Shown here piece by piece: positions 45,755 through 58,212 of a DNA stretch of 64,000 bases. The notes under the pieces are model-generated. The model made no database searches, was not told the origin of the DNA, and was given only the letters and a program-made list of their open reading frames with translations. Source of the stretch: Daedaleopsis sinensis (taxonomy: Eukaryota; Basidiomycota; Agaricomycetes; Polyporales; Polyporaceae); the NCBI GenBank assembly GCA_033807695.1, contig CM066300.1, positions 2,170,001 through 2,234,000 of the forward strand. The letters are read 5' to 3'. Made by a program: the position numbers and the translations under genes. Positions within the stretch are counted from its first letter, which is position 1. Each line of letters starts with the position of its first letter.

Positions 45755-46146
45755 ACGTGGAACATCGAACGTTGAACACTGACTCGAAATCTGGACGTTC
45801 GAACTCGAATATCGAAAAAGAGAAGCGTGTACTATTAGTAGTCGTTTCAACACAAATCGACCGTGGAAACTTCCGGGAAACTTCCATACCTTCTCTCACT
45901 CTCACCCTCTCTCGTACTTACCCTAGTCTACCCAACGCGGACAACAATACAATCCTTACTTCAGAATCCCCCGAAACATGAGATCAAACGGACAATTCAG
46001 ATCGGTTGAAAACAAGTAGCTACGTGATCAAAGAAAGCGTTGAGTAGAACGGGTCAGAACAATATTCGTGCAGTCCATGTGTCAGTCCTTATGATAACAT
46101 GCTGTGTGTACGGTCCGAGCCAAGGCGAACACCACCGTCGCGCCTT
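45755..46146. other. intergenic region, convergent 3' ends of GH3 and the LIM gene
   Basis: About 390 bp. Just after the GH3 stop, repeated GAAC/CGAA words (45759-45815) form a loose direct repeat. No gene is supported. Confidence 0.5.
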
Positions 46147-49100
46147 TCAAATCTCCTTGTTCTTCCCGCCGGTCAACTGCCTTACTAGGAACATGCCCCG
46201 CCCCTCGCCGCCCTCGCTCTTCGTCCGGGCCGCATAGCCGATGGCGGACTTGGGGCGTGGGAACCGCGCCGCGCCAGGGCGCGGCCCGTCGTGTATCTTC
46301 GTCGGGCTCGACGTGAGCTGGCGGGTCGGGCTAAGGCCGCCCCCGGTGAGCTGCCGCATGAGCGCAGGGTCCGAGCTGCCGATGCCAGTGAACTGGCGGG
46401 CGAGGGTGGTGCCCGTGTGCTGTGGGGCCACGCCGCCGACCGCGCTCCTGCTGCCGGTGTAGGACGGGACCAGCGGGGCGCTGCGCGTTGGGGAGGGGGA
46501 GCCGCGGCGGTCCAGAGGGAGTATGAGCTGTCGACGAGCATGAGGGAGTCAGCGAGCGTCCGTAGGTCAGTGGGGAGGGCACCTCACCAGACATTCCCGA
46601 CACCAGACCGCGCCGTCCCTGTCCGTCTTGGCCGCGCTGTCGAGCTTCTTGCCGCACCCGGCCTTGCCATCCTCCTTCCGCCGCCCCTTGGCCTCCTTTC
46701 CGCCACAGATCAGACAGGCCGCGTGCCATCGGGAGCCCTGGGGGCCGGGCACGACGCCGCGTTCCATTGGCGAGACGTTCTTGTGACAGCCAGGACACAC
46801 AGACGCGCTGCCAAAGCGCGGTTGGGGGAATACGAACGTCTGCTGGGTAGCAGGGGCGGTCTTCGGCGGGGCCTCGTACCGACTGGAGCTCGTGTGGTAC
46901 GTCGCGACCATCGTCTTCGGCGGAGAATGCGCGAGTGCTTGTGAAGCGGGGGCAGATCTCGGCATCTGTATAGGATAGGAGCGAACGACGGTCTTCTCCG
47001 GCGGCGCACACTGACATGGCATAAGGTGTGTGTTGGTGATTGACAGACGTAGCGACGATGACTTACCTCAACATGGCATACGCCCGTACGACTGCGCACG
47101 AAGACCGCCCGACCTCCGTCCTTGTCATCAAAGCGGCCGTCGCAGACCGTACAGCGGAAGCAAGATGTGTGGTATGTCTTCGGAGAAACGCCACTGCTCG
47201 TCGGCTGCTCTGGCACTGTCACGAACTTGCCACCGTCCTTCTTGCTGAAGAGAGGCAGATTACACTTCGTGCAACGCGAATCTGCAGGGAGCGGCGCCGG
47301 GATGGAGATATCGTGGGGCAAGAGCGTGCGGGACTTGGGTGTGGGGGTAGAGTTGTTTGGCTTGCTCGAACTGATCCCATTGCCAGTGTGTTGCGAAGCG
47401 ACCGCCTTCTCCGCCTCTGCGCGACCACGACGTGAAGGAGGGCTGAGGGAAGGCGGCGTTGACGGCCCACTTGAGTGAGTGGCAGCATCGGAGAAATCGG
47501 CGGCGAGGTCAGGCGTCGGGGGAATAGAAGGCGCCGTCATATACTCGGTCGACAGCGATGTTCCAGACATGCTCTTCCGCAGACCCATACTGATCCCAAG
47601 ACCGATACGTCCACTGTCAGGAGACGTAAGATTACGAGCGGGGCGAGGTATGCGCGACATTGGCCCATTGCCTGTGGATTGCGAGGCTATACTGGTCATT
47701 GAGGTGTCGGAACTTAGGTCGATGAGATCACCGGTCGGAACCTGGGGGAAGGCTCCCAACAGCGACTCGACCTCGGCATCTCCTGTACGATCGCCCTTAA
47801 GTGTATAGTCCGTGTTTCCAGTGTAGTCACCGCGAACATAGCTAGTGTTCCCAGTAGTGTTGCGTCGCATATATCCCGAAGTATCCCGATGAAGGTAGTC
47901 TGTATCTCCAGTAGCTTCGCGCCGGACGTAGTTTCCAGTAGTGTCCCGACCCGCGTGCTCCGTATTTCCAGTTGTGTTACGGCCCATATAGTCGTTACTG
48001 CCTGTTGTGTCCCTGCGTACATAGCCTGTACCTCCCGTGTTGTCGCGTCGAATGTTACGCGCAGGCGATGTGTACGCCTGGTCCACAGAGGACAAGTCCT
48101 CGAGGACGGAAGACGACGTCGCTCCACTAGAACGCGGTCGTGACCTCGATCTGCGTTCGCGCTCACGACGAGTCGGAGTAGTCGTGGCAGATGGTGTGGA
48201 TGACTGTCCTGGTGCAGAAGGGGGTCCTGGCGAAGCCTGCCTGAGAAACCGTTGCTTCATCTCTTCGATCGCATCTGCAGTCGGCTGTCTCGCTATCGGG
48301 CTACCATAGCGTGGACTATCAGTGCCGGTGAGCCGGGAGGATATTGGGGAGCTATCGTAGCTCTCAAGTTCGGGTGATCGCAGACGGGTATACGTTCGTC
48401 GAGATGCTGGGCTGCCGTCTCCGGGCTCCGGGCTCTGGTATCTCGACAGCGCGTCGCGCACTGCGGGAGAGCCTGAACTAGCGGAGGAGTGAGCCCTCGC
48501 CCTAGCAGCGAGACGCTCCGCAGTAGGACTCGACTCCCCTACGACATTCGTGGAGTAACGTTTGGAAATGGGACTTTGTGTGTTGGGAGGAGAAGTTGGA
48601 ATCACAGATGGGCTACTTGCGTGATTGACGAAGCGAGCAGACCGGTTTTCTGTGACTGGCGTACTGTCGCGACTCCGGATGCCCAGTCTCATCTCAAGCT
48701 CTTCCAATGCAGGGCTTCCTTCGCGACTCTTGCTCGTGCGTTTAATGCCTCCCAGGTTGCTCCGGTCGTCAAATGTGTCGGGGTCCCTGGTCTTGCGCGG
48801 GGTGGTGCCAGATGGTCTCTTCAAACAACTCTCGAAGCAGTCTGCGCAGCTCGGCCGCCCAAGAAGATCCACCATGGGACGGTCCCCGATATTCTTCGAA
48901 CATCCATCGCAACAGAAGCACTTCTTATGCCATACCTTCCCACTCGCCTCCACGAACCCCCCTTCACTCTTCAGTATGAGGACCGGCTTTGAGCAAGCTG
49001 GGCAGTCGCCTTTGGAGCCACCGTTCGCAGTGAAGCACGGACGGCATAGAAATCGAGAACCGGAGCCAACATCGTCAATGGGCAAGCCAGGGCGAATAGA

Positions 49101-49707
49101 AGTCGGGTCAGGGTATATGGTGGCATCAGGAGGAAAGGGAGCAGAGCAGAGGGCACAGATGAAGGTCGACAGGGTTTCCGTAGGTTGCAGAACGGATCCG
49201 TAGACTTTGGCTAGTCTGGAGCCATTGTTTAAGTTGGGCAATATGCCTTCCTCTGGGTTGGCATCGGAGGCAATCTTCTCGTCGTAAGATGGTGTTGTCG
49301 AGTGTTTCAGAGGAGATGGAGGTCGAATCACGGATGTAGAGGTAGCAATATGCTCGGATACACGTTTGTCAAGGGAAACAGAGAGAGGTTTCTGGTTGGT
49401 GGGTCGAGGGAAGCGCTTGACAGGAGGTACAGAAGACGAGGAGGGGGCGGTATTGAAATTCTGGCCGGTGGTGTTTCTCTGGACAGGTTTAGAGGAGGAT
49501 TTATCGCGTGTAACGTATGTCTTGGACCAAGAGTCCTGGGGCTGTTGCCCATCATTCTGGTTCCACTTTACAACAGGTGCTGTACACGTGTTGAGAGGCG
49601 GTCGAGACGCTTGAGTCAATGCGTAGTGAGAACTCACCGACAGAGGAGCCACCACATTTACAGCGAGGGCCGACAACGATGTCTCCACATCTCCTGCAGA
49701 AGCCCAT
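46147..49707 (-). CDS. multi-LIM-domain protein with TG-repeat region
   Basis: About 1,080 residues, paxillin-like in layout. The ATG at 49707 gives MGFCRRCGDIVVGPRCKCGG, a small Cys4 zinc motif, and a 58-nt intron follows. Next is a long disordered stretch, then LIM-type fingers. The first is around nt 48830-49160 (CALCSAPFPPDA, CPACSKPV, WHKKCFCCDGCSKNIGDRP, CADCF). The second is around 47110-47260 (CTKCNLPLFSKKDGG, YHTSCFRCTVCDGRF). The third is around 46590-46800 (CPGCHKNVSPMERG, WHAACLICGGK, CGKKLD, CREC). Between the first two lie SP-rich sequence, an R/S stretch and about nine tandem 11-residue units ending in TTGN. More TG(N/G) motifs recur to the C-terminus (RQFTGIG, RQLTGGG). LIM proteins of this plan scaffold actin/Rho signalling at growth sites; here that is inferred. 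Confidence 0.88.
47772..48056 (-). repeat. coding tandem repeat, about nine 11-residue units
   Basis: Inside the LIM protein. Consensus Y(V/M)RR(D/N)TTGNT(D/E/S). Examples: YVRRDTTGSND, YMGRNTTGNTE, YMRRNTTGNTS, YVRGDYTGNTD. Two units are shortened to 8-9 residues and the last is YTLKGDRTGDAE. Codon use differs between units (ACA ACT, ACT ACT), so the array is old rather than freshly expanded. Confidence 0.85.
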
Positions 49708-50181
49708 TTGTGATGATACAGAAAAATGTTTGCGAAAGCAGCGAGCAGCGAGAAAGCAAGGCGCGAAGGACGAGGGGGCGCAGCAGCGAGATCGGAGAGA
49801 CGGTCGAGAAATAGTTCAGATTGCGTTCAGAAGCACCGAAAGCCAACCTGAGCAAATCAGGCAATAGGGCAATACCTTTCGAACCAAACCGCGTCGCGGT
49901 CACGTGGCAGACGCGTAAAGAATTCGACGCGATTAACTTATCCACTCTGTCTCTAGTCTCTGCAATCGAGATATTAGCATCATGCACGAATGATAATGGT
50001 TATCTCTCGGTATCTGCATCTTGCGCGGAGTCACAGAAACTAACTTGGTACATGTCTCTACATTGATTGCTGAGAACGAGGAGACTGATGTACGTGGTTC
50101 GAGTCATTCGTTGTGCCACGCACTCCATGGAGCAGGGGAGTAGTAAGATAGTACACGATGTATTAACCAAGAAGACCGTGT
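49708..50181. other. spacer between the P-type ATPase stop and the LIM start
   Basis: About 470 bp between two minus-strand genes; it serves as LIM promoter and ATPase 3' end. AT-rich near 49930-49990. No gene seen. Confidence 0.5.
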
Positions 50182-53100
50182 TCACCACGCCAGTTTGGCC
50201 AGTGCGCTGTTCGGATATTGCCTGACGAGGACCTTTCGCACCTCATCAAACCTGAAACCAAAAGGGTTAACATTACACAGAGCAAGAGCGTTCAAACGGA
50301 CTTACAAGAGAAGGCCAATACCGAATGTGATAGGGATGAAAAAGAACTCAACCGGGATCGGCCGCGTCTGGAAAACCTTCTGGCTGCAGGAACACATGGA
50401 ACCTTAGCGCTCAACTTCTGCAATACATCGTGTGCAACTCACAACCATGGGACATAGTGGAAAAAGATTCCGATGCACAATGCCATGGCGGCGGCGATGA
50501 AGGTCCCGGGATTAGACAAAGGCGTGTGTTGCACTATGCTGAGTTTGCGTCCACGAGTCGCAAAGAGGTTGCTGTGGGAAAAGGCAATCAGACGTTGACT
50601 TGGATTGCATGGTGCAGCGACATACCCCCATTGCATCAGTACCAGAGTAAAGAAGTACACGCTCTGGGCCTTGAACAGAAGTTCGTTATCCAGACCTGGC
50701 CAATTTCCAAAGCCGAGGGCGAGGCTCGAGAACGGGACGCCGTTGCGCTGGAGGTACCAGAACGACCTAGTGAGCGTATTGAGTCACTTGTAGGACGCAT
50801 AATCAATAAGATCGTACATTGACATCGCGCACAAGGACTCTAGAACCCCTAGGAAGCCATAGGCTTGCAAGAGTAACTTCCAGTCCGCCAACCGCTCGGT
50901 CTTGACATTCCGAGGTGGACGTTCCAAGAGACCCGATTCAGGTCGCTCTAGACAGAGACTGAGGGCAGGCAGGACGTCTGTCTGTGTAAAAAGTGAGCAA
51001 CTAGTATTGACCAAACACTATGAGGTCCTTACAGCCACGCAAATGAGGATCATCCTGTTGAATATTTAGCACGGTCGCAACATACAGCTGGGCGCAACGA
51101 CGTACTGAATATTGCTGAGCATCTGAGGAACGCCGATCAAGATGTTCAGTAGGATTGGCATGAGCTCGGAGAAGCTACCAGAAGTATTAGATACCGCCTT
51201 CGGGGACGACCGGACCTTCTTACCTTCCGGCAGGTAGCAAGTACAAGACAGTCTTTTTCAAGTTGTCGAAGACAAGTCGCCCTAGGGGAGATTAGTTTCG
51301 AGGCACCGATCAATTGAGACACCAAGAAGACTCACCATACTCCAATGCGACGATAATAGCGGAAAAGTCGTCCAGGAGAACCATGTCAGCGGCCTCGCGT
51401 GCAACATCTGAGCCATCTCCCATGGCAATACCACCTATTACAAGTCAGCAAATGCACTTCGAGACTCACTGTTCAATGGATGTACTTACAATCTGCAGCC
51501 TTGAGGGATGGCGCGTCGTTCACACCGTCTCCGGTCATCGCGACGACGCACTCTCTCCTCTTGAACTCATGAACTATCCTCAGTTTCTGCTCCGGAGTTG
51601 TGCGTGCAAAGACAATCTCCTCGTACTTGCACAGCTGATCCACTTGTACCGCATTGAGCTGATCCAACTCTGGGCCAGTGATCACGATGCTCCGTCGCGG
51701 AACGTCCTTCTCAGAGGGCACTTCCTTGGATCCAAGGTCGGCTATACGGTGTATACGACTGACGTCGGATATGACGCCGGCTTGGGACGCAATGGCGACG
51801 GAAGTCGTGGGATGATCACCTACAATAAACAAATCGTTAGGGACTTTGGAATGGCACAGAAGCAGAACGGCAGACCAGTAACAACGAAGAAGCGGATTCC
51901 TGCCATCCGACACGACTTGACGACCTCTGGGATGCTCGGCTTCAAAGGGTCCATGAGCCCGACAAGTCCGACAATGATGAGGTCGTCGCGCAAGTGTTCG
52001 ACCAGGTCTGCGAACTCTTCAGCTTGAGGATCCGCGTCCTTTGGTATCTCGGCTGCGCGAACGATCCGTCGTGCGAGAAGCAAGACGCGTTGCCCGTCCT
52101 GAGACCACCGTTCTTGGACAGCGGTGATCCGGTCGACGACAGGTGGTGTAAGAGATATCGGCTTGCCGCCAGCGGGGTCAAGAACGAATTGACAGCGAGG
52201 AAGCAACACCTCCGGCGCCCCTTTGACGAGAAGAAGGTAATCGGTGGGAGTGAACTTGTCCCAAGGGGCGATAGGTGCTTCAGGGTTTGGGGTTCCGGAC
52301 TTGCAGAGCTTCAGCATATATTTGTTCTAGAACGAGTCGTAAGCCATCAGACGTGCAGCAAAGTGTATGAGACTCGCCTTAGAGTTGAAGTTAACCTTGA
52401 ATACTTCTTGCCAATGATTACGAAGGGGGGTCGCTGGTATGGCGCTATCTGAGAAGCGCAGGATCGCAGAGTCTAATTCGACCGACTGTTAGACGTTGTG
52501 CGAGTATACGTGTAAATGCACTTCCGCACCTGTTGCGTCCCCGGAGATCGGCTTCTCTGAGGCGTCTTTTGTTTCCGCTCCAAAGACCGCGGCGTTACAT
52601 ATGCCACCTACAGCAACGACCTGGGACAGATTTGATGCAATTGCTGGAGTAGCATCGGCCAGAACAGACTTGAATGTAGAGGACTCAAAGACTAAGTCGT
52701 CGACTGCAACATTGACGACATGCATCTTGTTCTGCGTCAGGGTACCTGTCTTGTCCTAACATATGATAGGGTAAACATCTTGTTCAGCTTGCACGGATGA
52801 GGGAGCTCACGGAGCATAGAACGTTGACAGAGCCTAAGGTTTCAACGATTGACAGCGACCTGTTGCCCCATAAAAGACATGCTATCTACGATCATGTTCG
52901 TAGAACTCACTTGCACAAGACCTTGTGCTTGCTCAACGTGTTGGCGACTTTCGCTAGTGACAATGTAACGGCAACTGGTCTGTAAAATATATGATCAGAA
53001 CGAACATGCATGGAGCAACGATACGACTTACAATCCCTCGGGAATGAAGGCCACTGAATGACCATCAGAATCAGATAGAATCTATACAAGACAGCGCTGC

Positions 53101-54588
53101 AAAACCGAAGCGAGACGCACCCATAACAGAGACGACGTCGATCAACAGAGTCGGAACATTGATATAATCGGGGTATGATCGTCGCAACCTATACTTGAAT
53201 CGTGAGGTAGTATAGATGACGTATCGAACCGGACAACGTACCAGGCAGCCCATAAGATAACGATGAGAATTGCTACAGCTGTCGCGAGACTCGCGATGAC
53301 GAGGACGAAGTACAGGATCTCGCGTTGCAGAGTGGTAAGACGGGTAGCTTCCATAGACGACAATTTGGCGATACGTCCACTGCGAGGCACGGTGAGCTTG
53401 TCCTCGTATGAAATGAAATGAAGGTTGCTCACAAGACTGTGTTGTCGCCAGTCTGGATGACTAGCCCCATTCCAGAGCCGCCCACGCAATGGGTCCCCTG
53501 TAAAGCGATGTTCTTCGTCTGTAGATGTCCGTAAGCCCCATGTACGGAAGTGGAAGATACACAGTGTCATTACCTCAAGAAAGTTCTTGTCCGTCATATT
53601 GACCCTTCCTGCAATCGGCTCGCTCTATCCAGCAGCCAAATTAGACGATCCGACCCAAATCCGATCACCAACAATGGTGATTTTACACACCTCTCCAGTC
53701 AAGATGCTCCGGTCAAATCGCAAGTCACTACTGACTTGGATGAGCCTCAAGTCGGCGGGCACTTTCTCGCCAAGACCAATGTATATCAAGTCGCCCGTCA
53801 CAAGATCGGTCGCAGGTAGCTTTATCTTGTTGCCGTCCCGCAGTACGAGGACATCGGATGGGAGCATACCCTTTATCGAAGACATCACTCGAGATGTCGA
53901 AAAATCTTGCCACGCGTTGAAGCCCGCTTGCAGAATGAGGACGATCAAGAGGACGATTCCCAAAGCCAGGTTTGAAGCCTGAGGATTCGGTTCTCCAAGC
54001 GGCTTCCTAAAGCAGGATACTCAGCGAGTGAACCCACCGACCAAACGTCCGACTCACCATGCGACGAAGCAAACAATGCTGGCCGCAAGCAGCAAACTTC
54101 CAAAGCCTCCCAAAAACCACTCAAGGACCTTCCGCCACATGTTGTTCTTCGGGGGACTGATAATGTTCTTGCCGGTCAGTTGCAGACGTCGCTGAGCTTG
54201 TGCAGCGTCGAAGCCCGTCTGAGGCGAGACATTAAGGCGCTGCAAGGCTTCGTCGACAGAGATACTATGCCAGTCCAGGGAGACAAGCTCTGCGCCCGAT
54301 ACGGTGAGCTGTAAACGCCGCAAGACGTGCACAGGACTCACCTTTCACAGCGGTCTTTCGAGGAACTACAGCGTCGCCATCGACGGGAGATGTACGCGTC
54401 TCGACGTGCAGACTGAGCGTGCGGAACTCGGACGGGAAGCGAATAGCGGGAGTTTCAGGAGAGGCCCGACCGTGCGACTGGGTACGACGCGCATCGTGAT
54501 CCTGCTGCTCTATCGTAACATGTCGAGTGAAGCGGGTTAGCTTCTCAGTTTGGGCTTCCAAGTCAGATGGGACAGATGGGGGCGACAT
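50182..54588 (-). CDS. P-type cation ATPase, Na,K-ATPase-like (type IIC-like)
   Basis: Membrane cation pump of about 1,090 residues and some 20 short introns. N-terminal tail disordered. Cation-ATPase N-domain: SVDEALQRLNVSPQTGFDA, ending in WFLGGFGSLLLAASIVCFVA, close to the Na,K/H,K pump start. Actuator: GEKVPADLRLIQV and LTGES (the intron falls exactly between GE and S). M4: VAFIPEGLPVAVTLSL. Phosphorylation site SDKTGTLTQNKM (about nt 52700-52760, split by an intron). ATP-binding: LLVKGAPEVLLPRC. Hinge: AMTGDGVNDAPSLKAADC, then GIAMGDGSDVAREAADMVLL. The C-terminal membrane half ends EVRKVLVRQYPNSALAKLAW. M6 reads ILICVATDVLPALSL, so the first of two acid/amide positions is Cys. The start at 54588 (MSPPSVPSD) is preferred; an in-frame ATG at 54621 is also possible. 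The transported ion is not determined. Confidence 0.9.
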
Positions 54589-55322
54589 CTCTGGAGGGTG
54601 CAGCACGCCCTCCCTTCTCAACGCGCCTTAAAGCCTTGCGCGCAGCCACAGGCGCCAGCGCCAAGGTACGAGGGAGCATCGATACTTCATTGCTCGAACC
54701 TACGCGACAGGACGGGTGTCAGCATGGAGAAGTGCGAGATTTGGCCATTGGACCAACCTCAGAATTAGCGACCGAGGGAGTTGGGCTATTGGTCGGTCAA
54801 AGCTGTGCGAACTGTGCGCTTACCGGATATGGTGCTAACCACAAGCGCAGGTATGGATGGAACAAACCAAGGCGGACAAGCATGCAGGTAGTTCCCGTGC
54901 CGGGCGTTCCGAAGGACGATATCACAGGGCTATAAGTACAAGATAGGGGATGGCACCCATCCAGACGAACACCGGTTCAGCCCCGACAGGCTCGGCGGGC
55001 TGGTTCATGAAGTGGCGATTAGTCTCCTGTTGTACTGACTCCAGTAAATGGCATTCGAACCTCGCGGCTTCTAATAGAAGCATCAGGGGACTCTAGCTGC
55101 GATAGAGTCGTCAGAGAAACTCCCGTATAAAGATACGCCATCGTGATACGCACAAACTGGCAAAGAAGTTTCGCTGTTGGGTGGATCCGTTCACAGAGGA
55201 CCGAGAGGTAATCTTCATCTCCGTGCCTATCAGCAGAACTCTGCAAATTCCTCAAGTGCGCAACAACACATGTTGTCCAAGGAGACGATATACTGTATTG
55301 AACTGCCCCTGCTTGCTTAGCT
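54589..55322. promoter_or_regulatory. promoter region of the P-type ATPase
   Basis: About 730 bp between two minus-strand genes. A minus-strand open stretch at 55019-55360 overlaps the end of the upstream gene in another frame and could be a further exon of it. It is not convincing alone. Confidence 0.4.
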
Positions 55323-58013
55323 TCACAAGCCTCGGGCAACAAGGAAGATCGTACCGGCACGCCTGTCGCTGTACCTCAACAAAGCTAGCAGAGCCGCGCA
55401 AATGGTCGGTGCCACTAGTAAGGCGAGGGGTTCTTCTAGACCGTCGAAGTCGCTTGTCATAATCAATAACAGCACATCTCTGAGATAGTCCCAGGACTCT
55501 GCTACGACCAGCGCATCGCAGTCGCGCAGATGCGTGCTAATGGCAGTGGTGTACAGTGCGAACGAAGCTAAAAAATCTTTTAGAACACGCAGACGAATGA
55601 TGGAAATAGACTTACAGGCGAACACTAGGTCGCCTGCATTTGTTTCCCGGCTGAAGCTCTGAATGAACGAATCTTCGCGAAAGTAACTCAGCGTACGGAA
55701 GACGGGGTCCGTCCGACGTCGCTCTAGTATGGTGAGGATAACGACAAGCGCGTGTCCGAGCATAGACCATCCAGGGGAGTTCTTGCCCTGTGCCTCAACA
55801 TATCTGAAGCTGCGTGTCAGGAAGAGTCGTATGGAGTGAGGCACTGAGGTTGGGCGGGGGGAGGTGTCACTCATCCACATGAGCGTGACAAATTGTATGT
55901 TTTGCCTGATTGCACGTAGTTCAGGCATTGTCATTGGTTTTCTCGTTCCCTTGAGCATGCTCCAGATGCTGTGAGAACGAAACAGCACAGAGAAGAGCAA
56001 ACATGCGCTTACTGAGATATCCGCTCGAGATCTGCGTAATTAATTTTTGAGGGTGCCGTCTACAAATTGGATAAATTTTCACTCACTGCGTTCGAGACTC
56101 AAAAGGAACTCGGACTGTGGGCCGCAGACCGCGTCCAGTGCTCCATTGAGACCAGCTTGGGAGCAAGACAAGATATCGATTATGAGATCTTTGACTGCGC
56201 AATGTGAGCTCGCTTCATACAATGAACTCGTTACAACCTACTCGCTAACCCGGTGTCGTTGTCCGGCAGTCTTACAAAGTACTTGCATAGCATACTGAGG
56301 AGAACTATTGTGGATGCATGATCGATTTCGACAAGTTTGAAGAGATATCTTGTGCTCCAACATAGCTTAAGTAGAACGTCTTGGACCTGGGCAGGAAGCG
56401 ATGCTGCCGGCGAGACATTGACCACGGAGAGACCGCACAGCATTAAACGCTGCAATTCAAGCTAAAGTTCACGACAAGCAGCACTAAAAAATATCACTTA
56501 CCGCTATCATGGACAGGGCAGCGTAAGGACGTTTCTGTAGGGCCGTAACAAGACCATCATCCCAGTACTTTATGGAATGCGCGACGGAGATTCCACTCAT
56601 GGAGTTGTCGAGAGTGTACAACCAGCTCGTAGTCTGCCGCTCTTGAGTACAGCATAGGATAACACCTCAATTGTTTACTTACGAAGTGCTCAATTAACTC
56701 GGAGTTGAAGATTTTTGCGTCCTCCCAGGTCGTCCAAGCCCACTGCATGGTTGTGCCCCATTTCGTCAACAGGATGAATGCAGTATCCACGTCTGTACGA
56801 GGTGTCATGATCGTCATCGGGTTCAGGACGGTATCCGGCTGGAGTACGGCTTGAATCATCTCTAGTAGGAAGTTCTGCGTTTGAGGTTTACAAGCTACAT
56901 CTTGTCCAGCATTGCTGGATAATACCTAGCGACATGATCAACAACTTATGATGTAGTTACACATTCGCCTTACCGCATACAGTGACACGAACATCGCGTA
57001 TGCAATGCGCTCGCTTTCACTGACATCTGTGCTCGTGAAGGATACGCCTTCTCTTCTCTTGTCGCAAAAACGCTTGATGCGATAGTTGAGCGTATCGAAC
57101 AAACGTCTATTTAGATAACACACGTAAGCGCATGCGATATTGAAAGACGTGTGATGTCTACGCTCACGGATCTGCCTCGGCTCGCTCTCCGCACAGATGA
57201 GGACGCATGACGTGGGCACCGAAAATGAGGCTGAGTGTTAATCTGTAAGCAGCAGGAGAGACGTATTCCGAGGTCAATACGTGAACGAGTTCGGACCACT
57301 TATCTACATGTCAATGAGTACCACGGAAGACGCAAATAGAATGACCACTTGCCAGGTAGCTGCACTGCAGCACGTAACATATCATCTTCTTTCTGGTCTC
57401 GCACCGATGGCGGCAGATACTGGTCCTCAAGGGTGACGTTGTAGAGAGCGCCCGAAGCAAAGATTATAGTTTGTCCAAGTTTTGCGAGTATGGCATCCGC
57501 CCAGCAGACGATGACCGATGTGCTAGGCCCGTCAGCATTGCGAGCAGCGATGCGATGAAATGCTGCCCTGAACTCGAACAACAGCGATAAGTTTGAGATA
57601 TCCACTTCGAATGGCGTCAGAAGGACCTCCGGGTAGATGCGCGATAGACTGACATAGGGACAACAAAATGGCCCGCATTCGTGCGATATCGCCATCTTCT
57701 ATGACCCGGATTTGCACAACTTGATCCAGGTGGTACAAGATGGTACTGGAGACAACTTGAAGGATCTCGTGAAGGCTGTCGTCCTGCAAGTCGCTCAGTT
57801 GCGGTCGATAGCTGCTGGGGCGGGACACATACGCGTTCCAAGGCGCATATATTCAGGTCCTGAAGCGTTTGCAGAGCATCGCGAAGCTGGGAGGAGTAGT
57901 CTTGAGTAGATCGTTCTCGACTGTCCTCAGTCACTATCTTCACGAGGTCCATGGGGTCCCATCTTGTTACTTGCAGGTCCTCAGGCTCTGATTCTGTTTG
58001 GCTGGACTGGGAC
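55323..58013 (-). CDS. uncharacterised mostly helical protein
   Basis: Function not recognised. I could join several exons in frame from MSQSSQTESEPEDLQVTRWD through DDSLHEILQVVSSTILYHLD, FHRIAARNADGPSTSVIVCW, DKWSELVHVLTSEYVSPAAY, RLFDTLNYRIKRFCDKRREG and MIQAVLQPDTVLNPMTIMTP to a last block ending LLALLRYSDRRAGTIFLVAR. About 700 residues, mainly amphipathic helices with no signal peptide, zinc cluster or catalytic motif seen. It resembles the helical proteins of unknown function common in Agaricomycetes. One intron (57304-57352) uses a GC donor (GCAAGT). Exon borders between about 56000 and 57300 are approximate, as is the 3' end. Confidence 0.65.
57304..57352 (-). other. candidate GC-AG intron
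   Basis: A 49-nt intron with donor GCAAGT and acceptor TGTAG restores the frame from QLPG to DKWSELVHV. GC-AG introns are a known minority class. Other joins in this gene use GT-AG. Confidence 0.55.
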
Positions 58014-58212
58014 ATAACTGATGAGAGTAGGCGTACTTCGTGAGGGGGCAGAGTCAAGCAGCCCTAATTACAAGGCCCACAGCACAATGTCAAGCACGGC
58101 CCGTCACGGGCCTCGAGGGAGCCGAGTAAGGTAAGCGACTGCCCTTCCAGACCTGGATGGACTACTCGGGCAAGCTGCAGCAAGAGCGCAAACAATTAAT
58201 GTTGACTGCCAG

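Noticed and set aside
49708..50181. Possible small gene between the ATPase and LIM genes
   Set aside because: Only short frames with no start context or protein-like composition.
58110..58125. Perfect short hairpin GGCCCG-TCA-CGGGCC between two minus-strand genes
   Set aside because: A six-bp stem is common by chance in GC-rich DNA, and intrinsic terminators are not used by eukaryotic Pol II.
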